From Sorghum bicolor (taxonomy: Eukaryota; Streptophyta; Magnoliopsida; Poales; Poaceae), in assembly GCF_000003195.3 (NCBI RefSeq), contig NC_012879.2, positions 26,084,017 to 26,148,016 of the forward strand: a DNA stretch of 64,000 bases. Direction: 5' to 3'. Below, piece after piece: positions 33,982 to 46,557 of this stretch; the first letter of the stretch is position 1; the number at the start of each line of letters is the position of its first letter. The notes beneath the pieces were generated by a model. That model worked only from the letters and a program-made list of their open reading frames with translations, had not been told where the DNA came from and made no database searches. A program made the translations under genes and the position numbers.

Positions 33982-36372
33982 TTAAACCCAATTAATCAAA
34001 TGTATTGTTTCAATTTCCTTTTCAAAATTGGGTTCCATGAAAACTTTTAAGCGTTGACCATTTACCTTAGTGATATTACCTTCCTCATCTTCTATGGTGA
34101 TCGCGCCATGCTCGGAGGTCTCGATGACGGTGTATGGTCCTTTCCACTTACTCCGAAGTTTTCCTGCACCGAAAAGTCGTACCTAGTTGAAGAGTAGAAC
34201 GCGGTCGCCTTTTCTAAACTCCTTGGGTTTGATTCGGTGATCGTGCCATTTCTTTGTTCTTTCCTTGTATATCTTGGCACTGTGGTAAGCTTTTTCTCGG
34301 CATTCTTCAAGCTCAGCTATCTGTTTCTGTCGGTTCCTGCCAGCTAGCTTGAAGTCCATATTCCAGTTCTTGATCGCCCAGTAAGCTCAGTGCTCGAGCT
34401 CAACCAGGAGATGGCATGCTTTGCCATATACCATCTGGAATGGTGACATGCCTATGGGGGTTTTATAGGCCGTCCGATATGCCCAGAGGGCATCTGGTGA
34501 CTTGCTCTTCCAACCCTTCCCCATTTCGTTGACTGTTTTCTGCACGATGTTCTTGATTTGCTTGTTTGAGGTTTCCGCTTGACCGCTTGTTTGAGGGTGG
34601 TACGGGGTAGCTATGTTGTGCTTTGCTCCAAGCTCACGCAGGAAGTTTCTGAATGTTCTGTCAATGAAGTGTGATCCTCCATCACTCACAACCATCCTGG
34701 GTGTTCCGAACCGAGGAAAGATCACTTCATGAAACATCTTCCGTGCGTGCTTTGCGTCAGCAGCTCGGCATGGTAGAGCTTCTACCCACTTGGACACATA
34801 GTCCACAGCAACCAGGATATACTCGCAATCTTGGGACTTCTGGAATGGACCCATGAAGTTAATGCCCCATACATCAAATACTTCGACCGGTAGGTTGTAA
34901 TGGAGGGGCATTTCATTGCGAGCAGTGATGTTGCCTTGAAACTGACACTTCTGGCATCTTCGGATGAAGTCCTTCGTGTCCTCATACATCGTCGGCCAGA
35001 AGAATCCGCACTGCCAGATTTTGGCTTGAGTGCGGAAGGCTCCATAGTGGCCTCTGTACGGTGCAGAGTGACATTGTTCGATGATTTTCTCTCCTTCGGT
35101 TGCTGGTACACACCTCCTCAAAAGCCCGTCGGAACAGACCCGATACAAGTATGGGTTGTCCCAAAGGTGTCGGCGGCTCTCAACTTGCAGCTTCTTCCTG
35201 CTTTCGCCTGGTGGTACGTAACTAGTGACCATGTAGTTGACGATGGTGGCGTACCACGGGTTCAGGTCAGTCACTCTTAACAGCATGTCGCCGCGCATGA
35301 AGTCATTAATGGGTAGTTCCTGCATGTTAGTGACTTGCATACGCGAAAGATGGTCTGCCACAGTATTTTCTGTACCCTTTTTATCTTTTATTTCTAAATC
35401 AAATTCTTGTAACAGCAAGATCCATCTTATGAGGCGAGGTTTTGCATCTCTCTTAGTGAGAAGGTATTTTAGAGCAGCATGATCAGTATAAACAATTATT
35501 TTTGCTCCCACTAAGTAAGATCTGAATTTATCAATAGCGAAAACTACGGCAAGGAGCTTTTTTTCTGTGGTAGCATAATTTAACTGAGCTCCTGTCATAG
35601 TTTTGCTAGCATAAGCAATTGCATGATGCTGTTTATCTTTTGTTTGACCTAAGACTGCCCCGACAGCAATGTCACTAGCATCACACATCATCACAAACGG
35701 TAGCGACCAACCCGGGGGTTGGATGATTGGTGCTGAGATGAGTGCCTTCTTTAAAGTATGAAAGGCAGTGAGACACTCATCAGTGAACTCAAAGGGTGTT
35801 TCTTTGGCTAAAAGATTTGTAAGAGGCCTTGCAATTTGTGAAATGTTTTTTATAAACCTTCTATAGAAACCAGCGTGGCCTAAGAAACTTCAGATCCCTT
35901 TTACGTTCACTGGAGGAGGTAGACCCTCTATTACTTCAATTTTGGCCTTGTCTACCTCGATTCCCCTCTCGGAAACTAGGTGTCCGAGAACGATGCCTTC
36001 TCTGACCATGAAATGGCACTTTTCCCAATTAAGTACCAGGTCTTTATCACGGCATCTTTGCAACACTTTGTCTAAGTTTTCAAGACAATGATCAAAAGTT
36101 TTTCCATAGACTGAAAAATCGTCCATGAAAACTTCCATAATTTCCTCGATCATGTCAGAAAAGATAGACATCATGCACCTTTGAAAGGAGGTGGGTGCAT
36201 TGCATAGTCCGAAGGACATGCGTCGATAAGCAAACGTTCCATATGGGCATGTGAACGTGGTTTTGATTTGATCATCGGGGTGGATAGGGATCTGATGATA
36301 ACCCGAATACCCGTCAAGAAAACAAAAGAAAGAATGTTTCGCCAACCGCTCTAACATTTCGTCAATGAAGGG
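33982..36372 (-). pseudogene. D pol, C-terminal part: RT, RNase H, integrase
   Basis: The frame starts where C2 interrupts RT. RT motifs are FLDGYSGYHQIPIHP, MSFGLCNAPTSFQRCM and VFMDDFSVYG. RNase H shows [29 protein letters not shown] and ADHLSRM. Integrase shows an HHCC finger ([15 protein letters not shown]), Asp in [12 protein letters not shown], Asp in VVSDGGSHF and Glu in [10 protein letters not shown]. The C-terminal domain ends at 33982. There are only three stops: 35890 and 34387 (both best explained as CGA to TGA) and one near 34180. Otherwise the frame is complete, so it decayed recently. Confidence 0.92.
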
Positions 36373-38026
36373 TGTTGGGTATTCTTAACATCATTACCAA
36401 AAGTAGACTAAGTTCTCTAAATCTAGTAACGGTGCCAAAAATGCCAAACCTATCCCTCACACCACTTAAGCCAAGTTGTCATCCCCAGCATGATATAAGA
36501 GACGCGGTATTGAAATATGCAATTGCTCTTCTAAATAAATAATGAATGGGATCTGCAAGCGCACAGATTAATACCGATGTAGCATTTTAACCGGGAAGTA
36601 TTCCAGGTATCGTTATTTATATTTTTACCACTGGGAAGGGATTAGCAATCATCAATATTGATTACAGAATAGAATATGAGATTGAGCATCTATCATTGCA
36701 TGTATAATTGAGAACATTATATCTAACTCTTCATACAGGGATAAGTGTCACATAAAAGATATATGAAATAATGAATAGTGACAAGGATAATTAATCAGAT
36801 CTAGCCACATAATAAATATCATAAGCACCTCAATTAGATACTCTAGAAAGTCATTAGCATGGTATTAGAACGAACTACAAGAATATTCCCTAAGTTATTC
36901 TCAACTATATAGTCTAGCATATCATAGTTAGTGCAAGCATACTTAGCAATCATTGCGAGACAAGACTACGCCCATGCATAGTGATATTAGCAAGGAATAT
37001 GAGAAACATAGCAATCACTCCCCTGTAATAATGTTGCTCTGCCAGCCCAATACACGAGAGGGGGGACTATATAAGAATCAATGAAGCTGTCACTATCACG
37101 AACCACCCCACGATCTGGTATATTGGGACAATCGCAGATAAATACGGTATAAGCACCACGCCTACACAATATCTATCATTTACCCATGGATCCGATGGAT
37201 AAACGCTATACGATCCTAAGCATGTATATAGATCCAATCTAACTAAGCCAAGTACATAACTATGATAAACTAAGAACAATATAATCTTGAATATAAGCAA
37301 GTAGAGCAAAGTCATAAGCAATATATTGAAGTAGAACAAAGTCATATTCATAATATTGAAGAACAAAGATAATTAGAAAGCAATTAGAAGCACAATTAGA
37401 GAATTACCAAGAATCCTCTTGACAGATCCGGAAACCAATCGAAGATTGACTCCTTCTAGTTCTAATCCTATGTAGCTATGCTAATCTAGATATCTAATTG
37501 ATGTGGTGGCTCTAATCTTGATCAGAGGCTTCTTCTCCCTTGATGAACAATGAATTAGGGTTGAGAGGCTCTCTCCTATAGGGGCCAGGGGGTCTGGTTT
37601 TATAGTCCCTTCAAGTGAATATGGGCCCTTGGATCAAACCGACATAGATTGTATGGTTTAGATTCATCCTTTAGGTCGGTGGAGATCTCCCGCGAAGCAG
37701 AGTCCTGATTGGACTCAGGAGGTGGGCGGGCGCCCTGACCAACTGGGCGGCCGCCCAGGGTCTGGCCCCGTTTCGCCTCCGCTTCGGTCTCGTGGCTTCT
37801 GGAGTCTTCTAGATGTAAGATAATTGCGCGGCACGTTAATATCTCTATGTAATCCCGACGTGTGGGCCTTTCTTCCGTATTTCCTGATAACCCCCTGCAA
37901 AAATTGACAAACACCAAAACTCGTGGAATTCTGTCAGATGAAACCCTAAATCTAGATGTTGATTTCATTTGGATCCTTTTCTTTATTTATTTGATAATTA
38001 AATTTGATACTTAAGGACCGTCAACA
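36373..38026 (-). repeat. 3' LTR of C2 (1654 bp)
   Basis: On -, starts TGTTGACGGTCC right after the tract AGCTTGGGGGAGTT (read from 38041 to 38027) and ends ATACCCAACA at 36373. The TATAAAA box is near 37600 on -. Confidence 0.95.
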
Positions 38027-38117
38027 AACTCCCCCAAGCTTACCTCTTGCTCGTCCCTGAGCAAGAATAGACTCAGCTATGGATCATAAGTTATTGCAAT
38101 ATATTAAAAATTGGTGA

Positions 38118-38217
38118 NNNNNNNNNNNNNNNNNNNNNNNNNNNNNNNNNNNNNNNNNNNNNNNNNNNNNNNNNNNNNNNNNNNNNNNNNNNNNNNNNNN
38201 NNNNNNNNNNNNNNNNN
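38118..38217. other. Assembly gap (100 N)
   Basis: Exactly 100 Ns, the conventional size for a gap of unknown length. It lies in the 219-bp spacer between two near-identical LTRs in inverted orientation (36373-38026 and 38246-39900). Confidence 0.98.
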
Positions 38218-38245
38218 TAGTGCAATATGTTTAAAAATCGATGGT

Positions 38246-39900
38246 TGTTGACGGTCCTTAAGTATCAAATTTAATTATCAAATAAATAAAGAAAAGGATC
38301 CAAATAAAATTAAGATCTAGACTTAGGGTTTTATCTGACAGAATTCCACGAGTTTTGGTGTTTGTCTATTTCTGCAGGGGGTTATCAGGAAATAAGGAAG
38401 AAAGGCCCACATGTCAGGATTACGTAAAGATATTAACGTGCTGCGCAATTATCTTACATCTAGAAGACTCCAGAAGCCACGAGACCGAAGCGGAGGCGAA
38501 ACGGGGCCAGACCCTGGGCGGCCGCCCAGTTGGTCAGGGCGCCCGCCCACCTCCTGAGTCCAATCAGGACTCTGCTTTGCGGGAGATCTCCACCGACCTA
38601 AAGGATGAATCTAAACCATACAATCTATGTCGGTTTGATCCAAGGGCCCATATTCACTTGAAGGGACTATAAAACCAGACCCCCTGGCCCCTGGAGGAGA
38701 GAGCCTCTCAACCCTAATTCATTGTTCCATCAAGGGAGAAGAAGCCTCTGATCAAGATTAGAGCCACCACATCAATTAGATATCTAGATTAGCATAGCTA
38801 CATAGGATTAGAACTAGAAGGAGTCAATCTTCGATTGGTTTCCGGATCTGTCAAGAGGATTTCTTGGTAATTCTCTAATTGTGCTTCTAATTGCTTTCTA
38901 ATTATCTTTGTTCTTCAATATTATGAATATGACTTTGTTCTACTTCAATATATTGCTTATGACTTTGCTCTACTTGCTTATATTCAAGATTATATTGTTC
39001 TTAGTTTATCATAGATATGTACTTGGCTTAGTTAGATTGGATCTATATACATGCTTAGGATCGTATAGCGTTTATCCATCGGATCCATGGGTAAATGATA
39101 GATATTGTGTAGGCGTGGTGCTTATACCGTATTTATCTGCGATTGTACCCAATATGCCAGATCGTGGGGTGGTTCGTGATAGTGACAGCTTCATTGATTC
39201 TTATATAGTCCCCCTCTCGTGAATTGGGCTGGCAGAGCAACATTATTACAGGGGAGTGATTGCTATGTTTCTCATGTTCCTTGCTAATATCACTATGCAT
39301 GGGCGTAGTCTTGTCTCGCAATGATTGCTAAGTATGCTTGCACTAACTATGATATGCTAGACTATATAGTTGAGAATAACTTAGGGAATATTCTTGTAGT
39401 TCATTCTAATACCATGCTAATGACTTTCTAGAGTATCTAATTGAGGTGCTTATCATATTTATTATGTGGCTAGATCAGATTAGTTATCCTTGTCACTATT
39501 ATTACTTCATATATCTTTTATGTGACACTTATCCCTGTATGAAGAGTTAGATATAATGTTCTCAATTATACATGCAATGATAGATGCTCAATCTCATATT
39601 CTATTCTGTAATCAATAGTGATGATTGCTAATCCCTTCCCAGTGGTAAAAATATAAATAACGATACCTGGAATACTTCCCGGTTAAAATGCTATATCGGT
39701 ATTAATCTGTGCGCTTGCAGATCCAATTCATTATTTATTTAGAAGAGCAATTGCATATTTCAATACCGCGTCTCTTATATCATGCTGGGGATGACAACTT
39801 GGCTTAAGTGGTGTGAGGGATAGGTTTGGCATTTTTGGCACCGTTACTAGATTTAGAGAACTTAGTCTACTTTTGGTAATGATGTTAAGAATACCCAACA
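38246..39900 (+). repeat. 5' LTR of C1 (1655 bp)
   Basis: Starts TGTTGACGG and ends ATACCCAACA. The TATAAAA box is at 38668-38674. Near the 3' end TGGCACCGTTACTAGAT (39836-39852) looks like a decayed tRNA-Asp primer site trapped inside the LTR. Confidence 0.95.
38668..38674 (+). promoter_or_regulatory. TATA box of the C1 5' LTR
   Basis: TATAAAA in AAGGGACTATAAAACCAGAC, at the position equivalent to TATATAA in B LTRs. Confidence 0.7.
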
Positions 39901-39908
39901 AGCATTTT

Positions 39909-39926
39909 TGGCGTCGTTGCCTGGGA
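39909..39926 (+). promoter_or_regulatory. Primer-binding site of C1, tRNA-Asp, degenerate
   Basis: TGGCGTCGTTGCCTGGGA differs at two positions from the tRNA-Asp complement, which C2 keeps perfectly. Confidence 0.85.
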
Positions 39927-40060
39927 AGGTTGATTACTAATCAGGAATGGAATAAAAGATTTTGAGTTATCATTCGCATCACTAATATGATTGAGCTTAT
40001 CTATTCTCTCATACAGTTTTACCCCGATATTTTTCTATTTTATCTTATGCAGGGGAATGT

Positions 40061-42706
40061 ATGAATAGAAGACATCTTCCAGGAAATTTTGTTGATAATC
40101 CCGAAGCATTATTCAAGAAGACGCGAGCCAAGCTAAAGAAATCATCAACACTTTAGCAAGAAGCTTCATCCAATCAAGAAGATCACCGGAACTTGTCTTC
40201 AGAGTTCGAGGCCATGGCGAACAAATCAATCCGCGAGTTCTCAGCTCCCACTACGGACAACATCCGCACTGGACCTGCTGCAGAGATCGATGGCAACTTT
40301 GAGCTCAAGCCGGGACTTATCAACATGGTGCAATCCAACCAGTTCTGTGGGAAGGCACACGAAGACGCTAGTGCTCATTTACAACACTTCCTGGAGATTT
40401 GCAACACATTCACCATAGCAGGAGTTTCCAAAGACGCTATACTACTTCGCCTCTTCCCATTCTCACTGTTAGGAAGAGCGAAGCAGTGGTTCTACGCTAC
40501 AAAGGAGAAGAATACTACGTGGGTTCTCTGCTCAACAAACTTCCTGGCTAAGTTCTTTCCCATGGGCAAGACCAATGCTCTCCGTGGGAAGATTACAAGT
40601 TTTCAGCAACAAAATGATGAATGTGTTCCAGAAGCATGGGAGCGCTTTCAAGACTACATCCTAGAATGTCCCCATCATGGATTGGAGAGTTGGCTACTGA
40701 TACAGACATTCTATCATGGGCTCAGCAACAGTGCCCGAGAGACCATGGATGCTGCAGCTGGAGGAGCATTCTTATCACTTACTATACTACAAGCCACAGC
40801 TCTTGTGGAGAAGATGGCGTCCAACCAAAGCTGGAATGAAGAGAGGACCCAGACACGCAAGAGAGGTGGAGGTATGCATCAGCTGAAGGAGGTAGACATG
40901 CTGTCTGCAAAGCTAGACCTGCTCATGAAGAAGCTCGACGATAGAGCTGGAGACAAGAAAGAAGTTATGCACATCTACGACTCTCACATGACTTGTGAGG
41001 AGTGTGGAGACACTGGACACTCAGGCAACCACTGCCCTGAGATGCTTGAGGATGTGAACTACATCATCAACAACAACAACAACTACTACAACCGTCCTCA
41101 ACAAAATCAAGGTAGGAATCAACAGAGGCTTAACTACTCAGGTAATTATCAAGGTAACAATTCTTACAACAATAATAATAATTTTCCAACTTTGAGAGAG
41201 TTAGTGACTAATCAAGGAAAGCTAATGGATAACCTATCTAAGAAATTGGCATCTAATGATAAAATGCTAGAAAATATAAATAATAGAATGGATAATTTTT
41301 CTACTGCCATCAAGAATCAAATTAGCTTTAATAAAATGATTGAATCTGAGTTAAATCAAATAGCTGCTGCTGTTCCTACTACTAACCCCGGTATACCATC
41401 ACAACCGGAAGGATTAGAATCTGCAAATCTTGTAGACGTGTTTGATGCAGGTAATTTGAGTAACCCCGTCACTGAATTCTCTACTGACCGTCTGCCGGTC
41501 AAGAGAGGCGATCCAGGACGCCCCGTCATCCCGATCTCCATCGGCATGGTGGACGTTCCAGAAGCACTCTGTGACTTTGGCTCTAGCGTCAACATTATAC
41601 CCAGGGTACTCTATGAAAAATGCTTTACATATCCTTTATTAGAAATAACCATGTGTTTGCAGTTTGCAGATCAGACGATAACTTTTCCAAAAGGAATAGT
41701 GAGGAACCTTTGTGTCCGAGTTGGTACTTTATATGCCCCAGCAGACTTCGTAGTGGTTGAGACCGGAAATGATGAGAGAGCACCTATCATCCTAGGAAGG
41801 CCATTTTTGAACACCACGGGAGCTATCATCTACGCTAGTGCTGCCAAGATCAGTTTCTACGTCAAAGGGAAGAAGGAGACATTTTTCTTCAAGAACAAGA
41901 CTACACAAATTCCAGATCAATCCAGACGTGAATCAGGGAAGAGGACCAACAGGAGGAACAGGAACAAGCAAGTATGGACCGAGTCAGCTAAGATGGTCAC
42001 TGTAGTCCATGGAGGCCAAGATCACCAACTTAAGTCACCGTTTTTGACCAAGAAGGATGACCCAGGAATGCCAAGCATCTACTGCTCCATAAATGGATAT
42101 AACTTCTACAAGACGATTTGCGACACCGGATCGGGCGTCAACATAATGGCCGCAGTCACTTATCGGCTCTTGTTCGGGACCATGCCACTAAGACCAACAT
42201 ACATTCAGCTCCAGATGGCAGATCAGACATTTCGAGAAGTTCAAGGAATAGTATCTGATGTCCCAGTCAAAATAGACGATCACCTTGTCTACACAGACTT
42301 TCAAATTGTTGACATGGGACAAGACGAGTATGATCCACCCATCATCCTTGGAAGACCGTTCCTCAGCACCATTAAAGCAATTATCTACATTGGAACCGGA
42401 GAAGTCCATATGCACTTCCCCTCAGAGAAGGTACGCCATTATTTTACTGACCCTAACTATATCATTGAAGAATCTAAGCAGGTCAGAAAGAGACGCAACC
42501 GCAACCAGAGGAGGCAGATCATCAAGGACGGATGGGCAGACTATGAAGGAGAAGTTGTAAGGTCAGAAGACGTAGAGTTTAAACAGAATTATCCAGAGGA
42601 GATTGAAGCACCGAGTCAGGTATGGAAAATGAAGATAACTATACATGAAGAGGAGGCGCTACCGGAAGTACCGACTTCGCCACCCAACGAACCTCAGGAC
42701 GATTAA
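40061..42706 (+). pseudogene. Gag-protease of C1 with one early stop
   Basis: The frame equals the intact C2 gene but codon 32 is TAG (40154-40156) where C2 has CAG. After it the frame is open to 42706. Domains: retrotransposon gag (NQFCGKAHEDASAHLQHF to about the SNQSW stretch), a CCHC zinc knuckle (CEECGDTGHSGNHC), an asparagine-rich linker, then two retropepsin-like domains. Their active sites are CDFGSSVNIIP (Asp codon at 41573) and CDTGSGVNIMA (Asp codon at 42122); each domain also carries IILGRPFL. The C-terminus is longer than in C2, ending in an acidic proline-rich tail. An internal ATG (40214) could in principle start a shorter protein. Confidence 0.88.
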
Positions 42707-44902
42707 GAAGTTGGAGAGTCCCGTTCGGAGGACTTAAAAACACAGAACGCCCTGCCAAGAGGTAAACTTGGTAGTTACCCTTTCCCTTTCAATTATTTCA
42801 ATTATTTCAAATAGTTTACTTAGTTAATTATGTTCGTGCTATCCTAAAAAGAAAATAAAAATGTAAAAAACAGTAAGCCCCATATGAGTAGACGAGTGGC
42901 ATAAAACACATAAGTACATTCACTGTGGTGGCATAAAAATAAAATAAATATTTTTTTCTGCTTTATAAAAACAAAAATATAAAAACAGGGAGTAACAATT
43001 ATTAAGGAGTCTCAACATAATAAAGGCTAGATATTTATGCTAACACTTAATCAGTTCCACAAACTTTGTTGTCTATTTGAGCTCCACAGAATTTAAGAAT
43101 CAAGAAGACTCGCAGATGGAGGACATTCTAATCACTGTCAGAATGCTGCTTACTTTCAAATACACCTCTGCCACCTGCTGGCTACATCAAGAGAAATTAC
43201 GTCAAAATTCAGCTTGGGGGAGAGCACCCCCATTTACCTCGATAAGTATTTCTATCTATCTTTATACTTATATTATTTTAGAATATTAAAATACATATAA
43301 ACTATGGGAAAACCAAATAAAGATTTTATGCTTATATATATCTTTTGCTTAGTGTGTTTAATAAATAAATAAAGTGGCTATGCTAATCTATATCTAAACA
43401 AAAACTTAAGCATGGATATGATAAATAGTTGCTCTGCCTAATTTGCAAATTTTAAGTTCTCTCTCAAGTTTAGATATAACTGTTATAATTTAAAGCTTGC
43501 CCTAGACCTAAACTTGTGGGATGAAAACTTGATCTGAAGTCTAAGTTGTTAACGGATACGATATAGGAAGGTTGAGCTGCTGTTTATCTGTTCCTAGAGA
43601 TGCTAGAATTCTGGAGAATTTTATCTTTGAAAATCTTTAAAATGTTGCATGATGAGTTCCTGTATGATGAGAGCTTAAATTCCTACCACAGCCATATATA
43701 CATGCTTGCTAGACTTTGAGCCACACATTTATTATTTACTGCTTATGAGCATTGAGTGTGGTCAAGCTGTGTAGACCCTTAGGAGCTTGTCATGTGGTTA
43801 AATCAAGATTTCACTTGCACGTTCACTCATATATGCTACTTCTACTCCGGAAGTACCATCCACATATATCCATCCATTTCCATCTCCAGAATCACCCAAA
43901 AATATTTTGCTCCTAATCTGGGAGAGAATAACCAAAAATATTTCTGTTTCCCCTTATGAAATAAATGCTCAAGTTATCTTATTACTACCACTTGCTATAT
44001 TATCTCAAGAGATGAGTGCTCTAAAAAAAAGAAGAAAATAAAAAAAATATACGAGGAAATAAAAAGGAGCAAGTGCTCGGAACCTCGAAAGAAAAGAAAG
44101 AGTGAGACGAGAGGTAAAAATGGACAAGTGTCCGACAGTAGAATTAGGGGTGCAAGATACCCACCTAAGAGACAAGAAAAAGAAGAGCATCTCATTCTCC
44201 TCATAAAGTTTCAAAAGCAAGGAAGGTATGTATCCCCTCAAAGAGCAAAGTAGAATTAGACTTCCACCACCATTGTTTTCACCATTGTTATCACCATCAT
44301 CACCATACACCATTCATTCGCCACACATGCACATCTTGATTTGGCTTATTGACTTGTTACTTTGGATCCATGGTTTGACTATGCAATAAATGTCTTGTAA
44401 GTATGTATACTTTATCTCCCACCTATGAGCTCCAGATATTAAAGCCTTATTAGAGTAGGGTGAGAGAGAAGGCAATGTCACTACGCCTTATACCACAAAT
44501 ACTACATATCTTGAGAGAAGGCATATACCGTCAATGCCTTGGTAAGGATCCAAAAATACCACAAAAGAGAGACCTGAGAGAATCATACAAGGAATCTCTG
44601 AGTTTTATTTGAAAATCTGCAAAAACCCCAGAGCTATAGCTGATCAAGAATAAGAGACATGGCACTTGGCTAGACTGTTCTATCTTTTAACCACTCAAGA
44701 CGGAAGTGACAGTTACAAGTCCCATGGTGAAGGTAAAGTAAGTAAGTTTTAAGTCTTGACAGTTTACTCTAACTCAGAGATGAGATCTTATTTAAAAAGC
44801 ATGTGTACCGTCAATTTTTTTTAATAATATTGCAACAAATTATGATCCATAGCTAAGTCTATCCTTGCTCAGGGACGAGCAAGAGGTAAGCTTGGGGGAG
44901 TT
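42707..44902 (+). other. Non-coding 3' region of C1
   Basis: Shared with B1 and B2. It holds the G5/C5 hairpin (43215-43232), the stem-loop trio GAGCA-AG-TGCTC (44067-44078), GGACA-AG-TGTCC (44122-44133) and a third at 44148-44162, and the polypurine tract (44888-44902). No gene is supported. Confidence 0.7.
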
Positions 44903-46557
44903 TGTTGATGGTCCTTAAGTATCAAATTTAATTATCAAATAAACAAAGAAAAGGATCCAAATGAAATTAAGATCTAGACTTAGGGTTTTATCTGACAGAA
45001 TTCCACGAGTTTTGGTGTTTGTCTATTTCTGCTGGGGGTTATCAGGAAATGTGGAAGAAAGGCCCACATGTCAGGATTACGTAAAGATATTAACGTGCTG
45101 CGCAATTATCTTACATCTAGAAGACTCCAGAAGCCACGAGACCGAAGCGGAGGCGAAACGGGGCCAGACCCTGGGCGGCCGCCCAATTGGTCAGGGCGCC
45201 CGCCCACCTCCTGAGTCCAATCAAGACTCTGCTTTGCGGGAGATCTCCACCGACCTAAAGGATGAATCTAAACCATACAATCTATGTCGGTTTGATCCAA
45301 GGGCCCATATTCACTTGAAGGGACTATAAAACCAGACCCCCTAGCCCCTGGAGGAGAGAGCCTGTCAACCCTAATTCATTGTTCCATCAAGGGAGAAGAA
45401 GCCTCTGATCAAGATTAGAGCCACCACATCAATTAGATATCTAGATTAGCATAGCTACATAGGATTAGAACTAGAAGGAGTCAATCTTCGATTGATTTCC
45501 GGATCTGTCAAGAGGATTTCTTTGTAATTCTCTAATTGTGCTTCTAATTGCTTTCTAATTATCTTTGTTCTTCAATATTATGAATATGACTTTGTTCTAC
45601 TTCAATATATTGCTTATGACTTTGCTCTACTTGCTTATATTCAAGATTATATTGTTCTTAGTTTATCATAGTTATGTACTTGGCTTAGTTAGATTGGATC
45701 TATATACATGCTTAGGATCGTATAGCGTTTATCCATCGGATCCATGGGTAAATGATAGATATTGTGTAGGCGTGGTGCTTATACCGTATTTATCTGCGAT
45801 TGTACCCAATATGCCACATCGTGGGGTGGTTCGTGATAGTGATAGCTTCATTGATTCTTATATAGTCCCCCTCTCATGTATTGGGCTGGCAGAGCAACAT
45901 TATTACAGGGGAGTGATTGCTATGTTTCTCATATTCCTTGCTAATATCACTATGCATGGGCGTAGTCTTGTCTCGCAATGATTGCTAAGTATGCTTGCAC
46001 TAACTATGATATGCTAGACTATATAGTTGAGAATAACTTAGGGAATATTCTTGTAGTTCGTTCTAATACCATGCTAATGACTTTCTAGAGTATCTAATTG
46101 AGGTGCTTATCATATTTATTATGTGGCTAGATCAGATTAGTTATCCTTGTCACTATTATTACTTCATATATCTTTTATGTGACACTTATCCCTGTATGAA
46201 GAGTTAGATATAATGTTCTCAATTATACATGCAATGATAGATGCTCAATCTCATATTCTATTCTGTAATCAATAGTGATGATTGCTAATCCCTTCCCAGT
46301 GGTAAAAATATAAATAACGATACCTGGAATACTTCCCGGTTAAAATGCTACATCGGTATTAATCTGTGCGCTTGCAGATCCAATTCATTATTTATTTAGA
46401 AGAGCAATGGCATATTTCAATACCGCGTCTCTTATATCATGCTGGGGATGACAACTTGGCTTAAGTGGTGTGAGGGATAGGTTTGGCATTTTTGGCACCG
46501 TTACTAGATTTAGAGAACTTAGTTTACTTTTGGTAATGATGTTAAGAATACCCAACA
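44903..46557 (+). repeat. 3' LTR of C1 (1655 bp)
   Basis: Same length as the 5' LTR. It starts TGTTGATGG, where a C of the usual CGG has become T, and ends ATACCCAACA before ACGGT. Confidence 0.95.

Larger units (their letters stand above)
38246..46557 (+). mobile_element. C1: complete C-family element inserted in C2
   Basis: LTRs 38246-39900 and 44903-46557 are each 1655 bp. The target duplication is ATGGT (38241-38245) and ACGGT (46558-46562), differing by one C to T. It is in opposite orientation to its host C2. It carries a gag-protease frame with one early nonsense codon, a primer site with two mismatches and the same non-coding 3' region. There is no RT or integrase. Confidence 0.95.

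Noticed and set aside
45565..45981. 138-aa hydrophobic frame repeated in C-family LTRs (also 51954-52370 on -, shorter at 38908-39222 and 37067-37366)
   Set aside because: It is present in all four LTRs because they are copies of one LTR, and two of the four are truncated. The hydrophobic start follows from AT-rich sequence, and the matching part of B LTRs has no such frame.
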